A stretch of 64,000 nt of DNA, from the NCBI RefSeq assembly GCF_000226115.1, contig NC_016461.1, positions 62,001 through 126,000 on the forward strand. Direction: 5' to 3'. The notes beneath the pieces are model-generated. The model was not told the DNA's origin. It made no database searches and saw nothing but the letters and a program-made list of their open reading frames with translations. This DNA comes from Thermothielavioides terrestris NRRL 8126 (taxonomy: Eukaryota > Ascomycota > Sordariomycetes > Sordariales > Chaetomiaceae). Every line of letters starts with the position of its first letter. Within the stretch, counting starts at the first letter, position 1. Below are positions 1-11,989 of the stretch, one piece after another. A program made the translations under genes and the position numbers.

Positions 1-352
1 AGAAGTGGCGCAAGTGGCTGCCCAACTGGGGCGCCATCGCCCTCTCCTGGGTCATTCCCGCCCCTGTGTTCGCCAACGCTGCGCTGCTCGGCGCCATCGT
101 TGCCGCCATTTGGAGGAAGTGGAACATGAGAACCTGGGACATCTACGGTTATGCTGTGGCTGCTGGTGAGTTTAACCCCGCCCGACCCCCTGCTGACATG
201 TCGAGTTCGACCGTAGCTGACTATCTGGTGTGTCCACAGGCTTCATTGCCGGCGAGGGTCTCGGCGGCGTCGTGGGTGCCATCCTCACGCTTGCGGGGGT
301 CGACGGTGCCACCAAGGGCACCAATATTGCCTGTCCCGCCGACTCGTGCTAG
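1..352 (+). CDS. OPT-family oligopeptide transporter, C-terminal end (5' truncated by window)
   Basis: Only the last two exon pieces are in the window: 1-165 and 240-352, joined across a 74-bp intron (GTGAGT donor at 166, CACAG acceptor ending at 239). The frame begins at base 3. The visible tail reads KWRKWLPNWGAIALSWVIP, a hydrophobic stretch, then GEGLGGVVGAILTLAGV and ends ..CPADSC. Trp/Pro-rich loops, the W-x-x-Y-G-Y-A-V-A-A-G-F stretch and the short tail after the last helix are typical of fungal OPT peptide/metal-chelate symporters of the plasma membrane. The family call rests on this C-terminal signature alone; substrate cannot be judged. It faces the MFS gene at 915 tail to tail. Confidence 0.75.
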
Positions 353-914
353 TCACGGTCATGATGGCCATGTAGGTCCGCGCCCAGAGGGCCCGGACCA
401 GACAGGTGTTGGTTGTGAATGGTTTGCCGTGTACCCCGCATTTGTGTTGGCGGGATGCCGAAAACATAGCAGATATGCATTTTTCGTTGAGCCATAGCTC
501 CATGGACGATAATTCACCATGATACCAGTACGATAGGACTTGACGCCCCTTGTCAACCATACCTGATGTCTCTCTCCTGCTTTCCGTCTGGACTGAATGA
601 GATTTACGTTCACAGTCCAGTTCAAGGCTGACCTCATCAAAATGAGATGTATTCCGCAGGGTCGAATCGCAGCGTATCGCAGTCGTCGCAAGGGGAGTGA
701 GCCGCAACGTCGCAAGACACACACGAGGCAGTGAGTTGATTGTGTGTGTCATCGGAACGTTTCGTAGGGTTCAAAAACCACTGCCTCGGATGAACGATAT
801 CCTGAATTGCATAAATAACAACCTGAGACGAGACTTCTTGGTCTCGTACTGATTCGACTACGGAAAGCAGCAAGCACACCCCTATCTATCCCGGGCTCTC
901 CCACCCACCACCCA
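353..914. other. Intergenic, convergent 3' ends
   Basis: Spacer between the OPT gene and the oppositely oriented MFS gene. I see no conserved reading frame, RNA gene or repeat; it presumably holds both 3' UTRs. Confidence 0.6.
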
Positions 915-2645
915 TCAAGCCACCTCGGCCTGGGCAGCGCGAGGGGCTTCTTTCTCCCTGGCCTCCTCCTCGCTGACCGACTTGGGCGCGTCGGTGACGC
1001 CAAACAGCTTGTCCATGGCCTCGAGCGAGACGCCCTTGGTCTCAGGCACGAAGAACCAGACGAAGAAGAACATGGAGAAGCAGAAGCTGCCGAAGATGAG
1101 GTACGTGCTGATAGAGGGGAAAAACAAAGCGTCAGCCAGGTCTTTCTTCGGCTTTTTTTTTTTTACAACCATGATATTTGTTTGGGGAAGGGGGGGAAAG
1201 AGAGCAACTCACCCGTATCCGTAAGCGCCCACGGTGACAAGCATGGTCGGCACGGCGCGGGCAACGACGAAGTTGAAGAGCCACTGCGTGGCGGCCGCGT
1301 AGGCCACATTGATGGAGCGCAGGCGGGCTGTGGGGATCTCACTGGCATAGATCCAGCACGCGGGGCCCCAGCCGAATTGGAAGAAGCTGGAGGGTAAGTG
1401 GTCAGTCCCATTTCGAGAGTCTGAGAACTAAAAAAAGATGATACGGGAAGAGAGGAGGTATGTACTTACGCAGCGAACAGGAAGATGGAGACAAGGGCAA
1501 CATAACCGGCGGCCGGCACGGGGGCGCCGGGCACCGGCGGGGCGATGCGCACGTACAGGCCGATGTAGAACATGGCCAGGCCCTGGGCGATGGAGGTCCA
1601 CAGCAGACTGCCCCGACGGCCCAGCGAGTCGGCCATGAAGAGCAGGAAGCAGATGCAGCTGGTGACCTTGACGATACCGTAGATACCGGTGCTGAACAGA
1701 CTGGCCGAGGTGCCGCTCAGGCCGAGGTTCTTGAAGATGGTGGGAGCGTACGTGTTGATGGCGTTGGTGCCCGTCATCTGCTGGCAGATCATGAGGAAGA
1801 TGCTGACGAGCACGCGGCGGCGGTTGCCCGCGATGGTCCACATCTCGCGCTGCAGGTTCCAGAAGCTGGCGTCGCCAATCAGGCGGCGCTCTTGCTCGAG
1901 CTGGTCGACGATCTCCTGGAACTCCTCCTGGATGTAGGGGTGCGTCGGCGGCAGGTTGCGGGTGCGCGACAGCACCTTCTTGGCGTCCTCCCAGCGGTCC
2001 TTGCGGGCCAGCCAGCGCGGAGACTCCTGGCAGAGAAGCATGCAGATGCACAGCAGGAGAGCGGGGAGGGCCTGGATGGCGAGCGGGAAGACGTACATGA
2101 CCTTGGTCGGGGGGAAGTTGATGCTGACTGAATAGTTGATCCAGAAGGAGAGCATGCCGCCGGTGACGATGAAGAGCTGGTACAAGCCGGTGAGGAGGCC
2201 GCGGATGGCGCGCGGGGAGTTCTCAGACACGTAGATGGGGTTGATAGTGCTGGCAGCGCCAACGCCCATTCCACCAATGAAACGACCGGCGTACATGGTG
2301 CCCAGGTTGCCGAGGGCAGCTGACTGCATGATGACACCGACCATGATGAGTATGGACACGGCGATAAGGGACCACTTGCGGCCGAAGCGGTCCGTCAGGG
2401 GGGAGGCGGCGAGCGAGCCGACGAAGCAGCCGGCCTGGAGAGTAGAGACGATGTTGGCAGAGAGGTTGGCGGAAGCGACGGATTTGGAGTCACCCAAATT
2501 GAAGTCCTTGATGAAGGGGTCCAGCACGATGACACCTCCGATGACGCCCGAGTCCCAGCCAAAGGACATGGCGCCGAAGCAAGCCTGCGGACGAGTGTGT
2601 GTGAGCAAATGACTCGCGAAACGAGAGAGAGAGAGAGAGAGTATT

Positions 2646-2707
<62 letters not shown>

Positions 2708-2847
2708 CGAACAAAAAGAAAATTGAGGATCATTGAACTCACCGAGCAGGCAAGCAGGTACACACGCCAGCCATAGATCTCGGGCGGATCCGAGGCCATG
2801 GCCTCGTTCCGCACAATCTTCTGCAATATCCTCGACGACAGCGACAT
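915..2847 (-). CDS. MFS sugar porter (hexose/quinate permease-like)
   Basis: Four exons on the minus strand: 2847-2743, 2584-1470, 1386-1213 and 1107-915, giving 528 residues. Introns start GTGAGT, GTAAGT and GTGAG and end in CAG. The start is the ATG of [19 protein letters not shown], which leads directly into the family N-terminus [15 protein letters not shown] before the first intron. Sugar-porter signatures are visible: the DRFGRK loop after TM2, PESPRWL after TM6, a [19 protein letters not shown] stretch in the C-terminal half, and PETKG after TM12. About 12 membrane helices are expected, and the length is normal. It should be a plasma-membrane proton-coupled uptake system for a sugar or a sugar-like acid; the exact substrate is not readable. 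The first intron (158 nt) carries a 60-nt homopolymer. It is divergent from the BNR-4 lyase candidate at 4902, which suggests a shared catabolic role. Confidence 0.9.
2647..2706. repeat. A60 homopolymer inside the first intron of the MFS gene
   Basis: Sixty consecutive A on the plus strand, so 60 U in the transporter pre-mRNA, preceded by a short GA run (about 2628-2640). It fills more than a third of the 158-nt intron 2585-2742. Tracts of this length are prone to sequencing and assembly length errors, so the exact count is uncertain. Confidence 0.85.
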
Positions 2848-4901
2848 GATGGGCAGCTGTCTGTCGGAGTCGATCTGATGCGACGAAAGGGGGGAGGGTC
2901 GGAAACTCTCAGATCGTCGAGATTTCAGGCGGCAGCGAGGAGGGAGAAAAAGGATGGAACCCCAGGAGCCGGGACTCGGGAGCAGGAGCAGTGAGACAGA
3001 GGCGGCAGCAATCCGGGCCTTTTTGTAGTCACACTGCATCTCCGCGATATCAGCCATGGAGACCCGGTACGGATGAACGGCGTTGGTGGCTCCCCCGTTC
3101 TGCATGCTCGCCCCTGATTGGGGGATCCAGGTCTTGATCCCGGCCCGGCCCCATGTGCAATCCTACCTCGTGCGTGCGGAGAAACAATGGTGTGAGGCCC
3201 TTGCAAACAGGAGCAAACGAGCCGAACAGGGGAGCTGGGTCCGCCTGGTGAAGCGAGAGCGTGACATCCCTTACCAGCGCCCTAACCTGCTAACTACACT
3301 ACCCTGCGTCGGCTGGCAAGTGTGCCCCATCCGCCGTTCTCTGCGGCCACGCTCCGCGCTAAGACGGATAGCTCCAGTTAGGGCCGGGTAAGATCTGTTT
3401 CGAATGCTCGCCGCTGTTTTTTTCATTTTTCCACCAAGAAGAGGCGGCGCCCGCGGTTCACCTGCATGCAGCAGCTCAACGGTTCCGCACCCCCGGCCCC
3501 CGACCGTCGCCGGAACGGCGGGGCCACGAACTGAGTGTGGCGGCTGGATCTGTCGAGGATGAACCCACTGCGCCAGAAGAAGTTTGCAATTCTCCGCGCA
3601 TCACCGCTGCACTGGACCATGCAATCCGATCGGCGTGCCGCTGGAGCCGAGTGAGTTAACATGCAACGAACCTGGTGCTTCTGCCACTCTGCTAGACGGC
3701 TAGCGGCAGCGCAACACGGCATCTTGCGCATGGCGATGCCAGACGGAAATGCAGTGCCGAACTAATTGACGGAAACTAATGCTCGACAGATAGGCAACGG
3801 TCAGGAGAAGCACAGCCAATTGCTCTCGCAGAGGGTTTGTCCAAGGGTTCTTTTGGAATGTTCCTACCTGAGGTAAGTTCCAAGGTTGGTGGTATTAGCC
3901 TATTCGCGTCGTGTGGGGTAAAGACACGGGAGGTGGGGTGGGAAGTTCAATTTGGGGTCACTGGGGCAAAAGCGCGGGGGAAAATGGCGGACGGGACCTG
4001 GGGGAAGATGGATCTGGAGAAACAAGCTGGGGAGACCAAGCACCTTCCCCAGATTCCAGAATCGCGAAACCCGCAGATTAGTAGTGTACCAAGGTAGGTA
4101 GTACCTACCGTACCTAGGCGGGCGCGGCTTCCATGCTCGACAGCTCACTAGGTACACTAGGTACCTTAGGTGCAGAGGCAGATCAGGAAAGCAAGGCCAG
4201 CGATTCTCTGGAAGGACTTCCGGGTTGTGATGTAACGAGATACATACGGGGTGCTGACGGGCTTCCCGAGCAGGCACGCTGCGGCATTCCAGTGTAGCCC
4301 AAGCAACTCCCGGTCCCTCCTACGGCCAGGTACAGTACACAGTACACAGGAGCTATTCCAGGTTAACCGTCGTTTCCTTGTCTCCTTCCCATTCTCCAGG
4401 CTGCTCAGCAAGCATGCGTCTGCCAGCATGCGTCTGCCAGAATCAAGGAGTAGTCGTGTACACTACGCAACCTGAGTGAGCCAGGTAGTTGCCGGTTCCA
4501 GCGTCCGCTGCTCCGCACTCCCACACTGCCGGGCTCTGGGGTTGCAACACCTGCCAGGCTGGGATCCTTGTCGCGGAGAATCTGTCTGCCATTTTCTCCA
4601 CGAATCAGCAATGATCTGATCGGCCCAGCGACGACGGTCCGTCAACACAAGCCACGACTTCGGCGGTTTGGCCGCTAACGTTACCTCTCTCGGGAGCATG
4701 CGGCTAACCGAGGCATCTTGCAGGCTCCCTAACTGTACGTGTACGCTGCAAAGGTACAATGAAATAGATGGGATCCAACGTAGCCACGCGTGTCCCGACT
4801 CCCCGGTAACAGAACCCAGCAGCTGACGACGCGCCTGGTTCTGACGCAAACCATCGACGCCGGAAATCGACGCCTAACTGCCCTAGATAGTGTGTTCCAT
4901 A
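2848..4901. promoter_or_regulatory. Divergent intergenic region between MFS porter and BNR-4 lyase candidate
   Basis: About 2 kb separating two divergently transcribed genes, so it must hold both promoters. The open stretches in it have no family resemblance. A locally palindromic piece near 4085-4175 is rich in GGTAC/GTACC and CCTAGG words. No definite regulator site could be assigned. Confidence 0.4.
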
Positions 4902-6412
4902 ATGATGGCCCTCCCCGAACCCCAGATCACGGTGCTGGCGCGGGATCCCGCCCAGCGGCAGTTCAACATCAACTGCAATTCCTTTCAGCAAGATGCCGTG
5001 GTGTCGTTCAACGGCTGGCAATATGCCACGTTCTTCACTTTCCTCCAATCAGATGAACCGCCCGTCGCCGCCTCCGCTGAGCCTCTCTATGTCCACCTCG
5101 CCAGGAGACGGCTGCCCCGTGGCGAGTGGGAGGTGATGGTGCTGGATGACTATGCCCAGACGACCGATGATGGACACAACACGGTCCAGATGGGCATCTG
5201 CCCGGGCGACGGCACTATCCACCTGTCCTACGACCACCACTGTGATGTGTAAGTCGCGGCCCATTCCGTCGCCGTCCAATGTTGCATCAATGCACTCGAC
5301 GAGAGGCACTGGTTGACAGCCTGCCCAAGCCTGAGGTACCGCTACTCTGTCCGCGGGTTGGCCACGGACCCAGAGAAGTTCGACTGGACGCCCTCCCTTT
5401 TCACACCGACGCTGGACTACCTCCCCGGCCTGCCGTCCACCCACCGGCATTTCGGATACGTGACCTACCCGCGCTTCGGCTTCCTGGGCGATGACATGTT
5501 CTGCTCCTTCCGCGACGGCAAAGCCGGGCTCGGCAACGACTACCTCTACATCTACAGCGGCAGGACCGGTCGCTTCGACTTCGTCGGCGCCCACCTGACG
5601 GGCGTGCAGAGCAACCCGTACGTGCACGGCATGGACTGGCGCGGCGGCCGGCTGCACGTCACCTGGGTCTACCGCGGCTTCGTGTACTACGACGGCTGGG
5701 ACGATCCGCTGGACACGAAGCATAAGCAGCAGTCGGGGCCGAACACGAACGAGAACAACCACAACATCTGCTACGCCTACAGCGAGGACAAGGGGTACAC
5801 GTGGAAGAACGGCGCCGGAAAGGTCATCGCGGACCTGAGGAAGGGCGAGACGATCGCCAACGACGCCGAGGGCATCGTGGCGTTCAAGATCCCCAAGAAC
5901 TCGGGCCTCTCGAACCAGGAGGCCCAGGCGGTCGACCAGGACGGCGGCGTGCATGTGCTCAACCGCGACAAGAGAGATGGCGGGGCCTCTGCGATGTGGA
6001 AGCACTACTACAAACCACTGAACGGTGAGTCCCAGTCATTGTTTTTCAAACCCGAGCCTGCATTTCGCCAGTGCATTGAGCAAGCGGCTGACCGAGCTCA
6101 GGGGCGTGGACGCAGCGGCCAATCCGACCCATCAGCGGGAGGGCCCGAGGCCGGTTGGCCATCAGCAAGACGGGCGACCTGTACGTGATCCTCCCGGATT
6201 TCGCGGCCTCTCGGCTGCAGATCCTCAAGGCTTCCAAGGCGGGCGGGTACTCCAGCTACGACGAGGTCTGGACCGGACAGGGTCTGACGGGAGAGCCGCT
6301 GGTCGACTCGGCCAGGCTCGAGCACGACAACGTCTTGTCGGTGCTGGTGCTGGCCGAGGAGAAAGCGGCGCCGGGCGAGCGAAAAGTTGTCGTGCTGGAC
6401 TTCCAGCTTTGA
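4902..6412 (+). CDS. BNR-4 beta-propeller protein, possible PL42-type (rhamnose-glucuronate) lyase
   Basis: Three exons, 4902-5248, 5330-6024 and 6102-6412, give 450 residues. Intron 1 (GTAAGT) is closed at CCCAAG because this yields DHHCDVLRYRYSVRG, matching the family pattern D-H-H-x-x-x-L-x-Y-R-x-S. Intron 2 starts GTGAGT. The protein shows repeated propeller-blade motifs: FNGWQY, GNDYLYIYSG, RLHVTWVYRG, YAYSEDKGYTWKNG (an Asp-box/BNR-like blade), VHVLNRDKRDGG, and a final Thr/Trp strand. This is the BNR-4 repeat type (PF15892); known fungal members include the PL42 L-rhamnose-alpha-1,4-D-glucuronate lyase acting on gum arabic. An in-frame stop at 4884 bounds the start, and there is no signal peptide, so the product looks intracellular or the first exon is missed. 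The lyase activity is inference. Confidence 0.75.
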
Positions 6413-7633
6413 TGGGGGGCAGGACAGGGAGGGGCAGCCGTCGCCCAGTGGTGATAATGCATGCATTAACTGAATAAATGAAAGAGAAGCGGGGATTGGG
6501 GCGTGCAACCGAAATTCGGTGTGCGCCCATGTAGGTAGTGTAAAGAAATGCCATTATTCGGGCACAGGCGACCCGTGCCATTCCGAGCCTGAGAAGCTGG
6601 ATAACCCCTTGACTGTGGCGCCCATGCAGCGTGGGTGGGCTGGTGGCTGCACCACTGCCGTCAAAGTTTCGGACAACGCCCGTGCTGGTGCGAATGCCGT
6701 CGGGATGGGTGAGGAATGAAGCTGGGATGGGGATTTGAAGCGGTGGCGCGGACCGCAAAAAGACGCTTGCATGGTGGTCTTGGCCGCGATCCAGAACGTC
6801 GGAGACTGACGGGCGGAAGGTGCCCGTTGCGGCTCGTTGGAGCCTGGAGGTGCTTTTTCAGCTGGCCATGGTGGTTGCCCGCGGTTCATTTCTGGGGAAA
6901 GCCATGAGTTTCAGCTTCGCTGATCCAAGCATCGGCTCCTCATTGGCCGGGCCGGTCCACCCTGAATTGCAAGGGCGATGAAGCCGCAATGGACCCGACG
7001 CCTGCATGTGTGGCCTGTTTTCGGTGAAGCCATGCCTTGAAGAAAGAATTCATTGCCGCCATTACACGTGGACAGGATAGTCTGTATGTGCTACGGATTA
7101 GCTGAGTTCTCACGCATGCCACCATGCCCCTCTCTTCGCCTGTCAAGTGCCGCAATTCTGCCAAGCAATGCTCTTTCCCCAGTGGCTCATCATCGCTGAT
7201 ACCTCGGGTAGAAGTGGAAAACTCGGTGATGGACCGCCTTCCACATCTCAAGGCCCATCGTCAGCACCGCAACTGCAACTGCAACTGCTATGGGGCCGTC
7301 AATGACGCCACTGTGCAACCGTGAGCCAGCCGGGCCTTGTGCAAGGCCACAGGGCACCACAAGGCACACCCGCTCCCCAAGTGGTGGGGAAGTCCATACG
7401 TCAGGTACATACAAAGACGACTCACGAGCCATGGCCCAAAGCGGTGTTTGTCTCGCCAGCATTCAGCTGAGCCCTCTCCCGTCCCCCAGTTCCGCCCTGC
7501 CAGCCCGCACAGGTCGCCACTAGCCCGCACACTACCGGCTCAACCGAGGCGCTAAGACACGAGATCGATGCACCAGAGCCATCGGGTCCATATGCTTGCT
7601 TGGCACCCTCGATCATAAAGCCTGCTTTCCAAT
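6413..7633. other. Intergenic
   Basis: 1.2 kb between the BNR-4 gene and the transcription-factor gene, both on the plus strand. It contains only short unrelated open frames, with no repeat or RNA gene seen; the distal part is presumably the regulator's promoter. Confidence 0.5.
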
Positions 7634-9429
7634 ATGGCCAGTCATCTCTCTTCCGGCGGACGAGATGCAGCAAATTCCAACGTCGTCGTCTCTGCTGTCC
7701 CTCCGCTCGCCCAGTCCATCCACTGCTCCCAAACATCGCACAAAGGCCGACGAACCAGGGCCAAGCTCACCAGCGACGAGAGAGAAAGAGTGCTGGGGGT
7801 CAGGCGCCTGGGCGCATGTCTGAGGTGCAGGATACTCAAGATTCAGGTCCGTCCAACCTGTCTCGCGTGCTCCGGCTGCTGGTCCCTGTCACCTACTGTT
7901 CGGTTTTGACTCACACACCACGCTCCAGTGTTCCCTTGAGAACCCCTGCCAGCCCTGCCTGCAGTCGGCCGTCAAAGGCTCCGAGAGGAAGGTCCTCTCG
8001 TTCTGCTACTGCGTGCGGACCCGTTTCGCCGACGTCAACATCTTTGGATGTCGCTCGGCCGGCGAGACCGCCTCCGCCGTCGGGATGCAGACCGAAAGCC
8101 TCCTGTTGGACATGAGCAATCTGCTCTCCCGCATTGCCAAACCCGCTCGCTTCTCCTTCACGTCCAACCCGGCAGCGTTCAACAACACGATGGTCTCGTG
8201 GCTCACCGATCCCGACTTCCGCCTGCCTAACGGCAGCATCGTCGGCCTCTGCTGCTCCAGGCTGCTGGGGCTCCAGTTCCGACAGGAAACTGCGAACGGC
8301 GACGCCGCCACAGACGACCTGCTCACCGACTTCCGCCGCTTCCTGCTCGCCACCTCACTCGCCCACGCCGGCTGGCGCGACGGCGGCAAAGCCCTCAAGA
8401 TGCGCGACCTGTGCGCGGCAGGGCAGGTATCCGGGTGCCGCCTGCTCCGGCGCCTCGACCGCGTGCTGACGCCGCAGTTCCTCGCCCGGTGCGAGCGCGA
8501 GTCGTGCCAGGTGCTGTTCCTGCTCGTGTTGGGCGCCGTGCTGGGCGTCGGGTACTCGTCGTCGTCGCTGCTGGAGGGCGACGCGTCCCCTGCGTTTCCC
8601 GCGGCCGGCGCCGAGACGCTGCTCAGCCCGGAGTTCCGCCGCAGCCCGACGCTGTGGCTGGCCATGAAAGAGCACCTGTGCCAGATGCTGGCGCATCACT
8701 TGATATTCATCGGGTCCATGCTGGGAATTCGCCTGGATACCGCGCTCGAACAGCGCATCATCGACACCGCGGTGACCAGGTGGAACAAAGCCGAGGAGTT
8801 TGTTTGGGCAGAGATGATGGGCGTGGCGGGACCGTCTGCCCTCAAAGTGCCGGGGAATGGGGATGTCAAGACGGAGGAGGAGGAAGGTGACCCCATGGGT
8901 GGCAGTCCAAGAACGAAGCGTCCTCCTGCTCCTCTCCCTCCAATTCGGCACAATGCACTGCCCTGGTCTCCGCTGGAAGCTCCGCAACTGGTTCCGATCC
9001 CTTGCCCCGAGGTCAGCCAATTCCAGCCCGCAGCAGTTGAAGCGTGGTCAGAGAATCCGCAATCATACCTGTCCCTCTTTGAAGAGTCCAAGAACGGTGA
9101 ACCGTCGGGCTTGGAAAGCTCGACCCGGGACGTGGAGGACCCGGCTTCAGTAACGGGGCCGCGCCCGGAACCAAGTGCTAGGCTCAAAGGTAATAGACCT
9201 CTCTGTTCATTATCTCCCCTGCTCTCCTGTTCGATGTACGCAGCGAACAAAGACAGGGGCTAACAGAGAAATATTCTTAGGGCCTGAATACGGGCGGCCG
9301 CGAGAAACAAAGCGGCGGTCGATATGGATCGTTCGGCCGCTAGACGCCGGGCCGGAGCACGGCTTGGTCAATGTGCATGCACGCCTCCGAGGCGACAGTA
9401 GCCTGGAGAGTTTGCGGACTTTCGTATAA
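7634..9429 (+). CDS. Zn2Cys6-like fungal transcription factor (variant cluster)
   Basis: Exons 7634-7846, 7929-9189 and 9281-9429 give 540 residues. The first intron splits the zinc cluster itself, after residue 71. After splicing the N-terminal region reads VRRLGACLRCRILKIQC followed by SLENPCQPC: Cys62, 65, 72, 78 and 81 have C-x2-C-x6-C-x5-C-x2-C spacing as in GAL4-type clusters. The sixth Cys is not at the usual x6-8; the next candidates are Cys97 and Cys99 (x15 or x17). As I recall, a subset of Pezizomycotina regulators with the 'GACLRC' type N-terminus shares this long last spacing. The middle is helical and hydrophobic without a clear fungal_trans motif; the C-terminal third is Pro/Ser/Glu rich. 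Likely a nuclear DNA-binding regulator; being next to a transporter and a lyase candidate suggests a local target. Confidence 0.75.
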
Positions 9430-9977
9430 CGGGGGCGCTTGAGAGCCCGTCATGATTTAACGACATGATTCTATCTTTTTACACGAAGAGGTGACGACCA
9501 TAGACATAGCAATTCTGGTGTATACTGCGAAGCTTATCTCGACTTGGCTAATCCTAATCGAAATAAACTACTGGTTGGATGCTCGAGCTCAAAACTTCCC
9601 CCCGCTCTTCTGCTCCTAGACCATAAGGCAAGCCGCAATAACCCCCCAAACATGCGCCGCAATTACCTGCCCGGTTGGCATCACGCTGAAAGGGGTAAGA
9701 TGCTCGGCGAACCCGGAGCTCGGCAATATATCCCAATTTAGCCAACTCATAGCAAGTATTAACCTATAGTCTAAGATCCATGGGTCTACAAGTCCTGTCA
9801 ATTACGGCAATAATGTGTAAGGTGCGATGGCGTACCGCAGTTGGCTATCCTCTCCCACGTCCCGAGGAGGCATTGAGAACCTGACTAGGGTAGCTAGCTG
9901 TCAACTTCGACAAGGTTCACACAGCACCGGAGTAAGGTAAATAGGGGGCCTAAAAATACTGATGCATTCAACCCCTT
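9430..9977. other. Intergenic flank left of the LINE insertion
   Basis: Ordinary non-coding sequence that keeps normal CpA/TpG content, unlike the element to its right. No gene seen. Confidence 0.5.
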
Positions 9978-9992
9978 GCTATAGCACAGCAC
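9978..9992. repeat. Target-site duplication, left copy
   Basis: GCTATAGCACAGCAC occurs here and again at 16887-16901, directly after the (CAA)8 tail. A 15-bp perfect direct repeat bracketing a LINE body with a simple-repeat 3' tail is what target-primed reverse transcription leaves behind. Confidence 0.88.
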
Positions 9993-10039
9993 CTTCTCCT
10001 TGAAAAATTTTTTCTTAGCACCCACTATTAGTGTCAACG

Positions 10040-11840
10040 CTTAGCATCATAGCTTACGCCTTAACACGCCCTATCAAACCCACTAACTTCGATCGGGCCG
10101 CCGGCCACCGTCGTATTGACGGCATAGCCGGTAGCATTCCTATAACGCCGCCTAGGGCGACATTGTAGCTAGATACCGTTGTATCGAACGCTATAGGCAC
10201 CTGCCCTATAGATCCTCCTACAGCCACCAACCTATAGTGCACTAAGCAGTATAAAAACGTCGGTTTTATACCTCTATCTACCCTAGATCTAACGAAGGGC
10301 GCTACTACGAAGATAGAGTCCAATAGAACGGCTAAAGCTACCCTTAGCCAGCACCTCTATAAGGCGAAGTAGAAGCTCTAGCGCTAGAGGAAGGTGGTTA
10401 AAGCTATTGCCAATAGGCTCGATAGTATAGTAGCCTCCTTCTAAAGGCCCTACTAAGAGACGCTTTGCTAGGAGTATAGAGAGGTTGTCAACGACGTCCT
10501 ACATTTCATTAGCATTTACATCTTTACTATAACCAATATAGTTATAGCTCTTTACTAGCTCGATAGTACCTAGAAAGACTTGGACCCTAAGGTCCAGTTC
10601 CTTAGTACCACCTAGCGAACCCAACTAGTATCTACGCCCTCGACCTCCTTAGCGCCCATTGGCGAAGCCTCCTAGGCTATAGTAGCTTTATAAGCCTACT
10701 CCTATACCACTAGATCGATAGGCAGTAGCTAGCCTATAAGCCTTTGGCCTACCTTAAAGAGCCTTACAACGACTATAATGACTATAAAGACTAAGAAGGC
10801 TCAACTAGAGAAAGAAGACCTCTAGGTCCTTATAGCCCTTAATCGCGACGAAGTAGGGTATACTACTAGGGCCCTCTGCTAAGAGGCCTTCGTTATATAT
10901 ATAGAGATTATATAGGCCCTATAGCTTGCCGCCTAGTAAATCCTAGACTATACCTAGACCAACTCTAGATACGCTATCTATATAGCTAACGTCGCTATTT
11001 ACAATATATTCCTCGAACCTACCAATGCTACTAAAATCCTTTATATCTATAGAGGCACCTCTATTAGCTACCTAGAGAAGTGGTATCAATATACTATCAA
11101 GGAAGTGCTATAGACCTTCTAGACTATATAGGGTATAGTCAATATAGCGGAGATCATCGAAAAGGAAGTAGTAGTATAGATAGGGGTAGCCCTATACAAT
11201 ATTATACCTTCTTAAAGGGGCCCCAACCTATACTTGGGCTATAAGACCTTTATCGTTTTGTTCCTCTAGCTAATATAGCTATTCTACCTATTTAATACAA
11301 GTGAGATAGCGCACTTAGTCAATAAAAAGCCAATCCTCTAAATATATAACCCTAGCTACTAGGGCTACTGCTCTACCGCTAAGTATAGGCAAGTGCTATA
11401 CTACAATAGGTATAGTAATAGACTCGACCGATATATAGGCGAATACGTCGCCTCTATTCAATACGCCAACTGCCTAGGACCCTTTATATCGGGCTATAAA
11501 GACTACTCTACCAAACCTACCTATAAGAATAGGTACTAGGTCCCCCTTAGAAGGAAGGCCTAAGCCGTAGTCAAGGTAGCGAGGAGCTACCTCTTTATTA
11601 AAGCTAACTAATTGTAAGATATAGAGATAACTACCTATTATATAGGCAAAAGACCCTAAAGCCCCGACAGGGAGTAGGGCAAAGAACGTTTAACGACTAC
11701 ACCTACGTCTACGCCTATACTAAGTACTGATAGAGGGGTTGTATACAACGTACCTAAGCTCCCCTAGCGGTTAGTGGAGCCTAAGCCCTTGGGCTTAGAC
11801 GAGCTGCTAGCCTCTAACTAGGAAGCTTAGGTATAGGCCT
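10040..11840 (+). pseudogene. LINE ORF1 (gag-like) remnant
   Basis: Sequence upstream of the endonuclease domain, riddled with stops. In plus frame 2, at about 11354-11371, it decodes as S-Y-stop-G-Y-C, which could be a decayed zinc-knuckle (C-x-x-C) in which TGC became TAC and TGG became TAG. The limits are approximate and the ORF1 assignment comes mainly from position in the element. Confidence 0.45.
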
Positions 11841-11989
11841 AGGTATAGCTAACAATTATAGTCAAGGCCCTATATAGGCCGTATATAGCCAATATAGTCC
11901 CTATCGAATACAACCTCAAGGCCCTAAGTAGCCTCCTAGCTACCTAGGCCAATAAGTAACGCTAAATAGGCCTATAACCTCCAGGTTAT

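Noticed and set aside
5049..6005. 318-codon antisense frame over the BNR-4 gene
   Set aside because: Shadow of the propeller exons; Val/Ala/Arg biased and without motifs.
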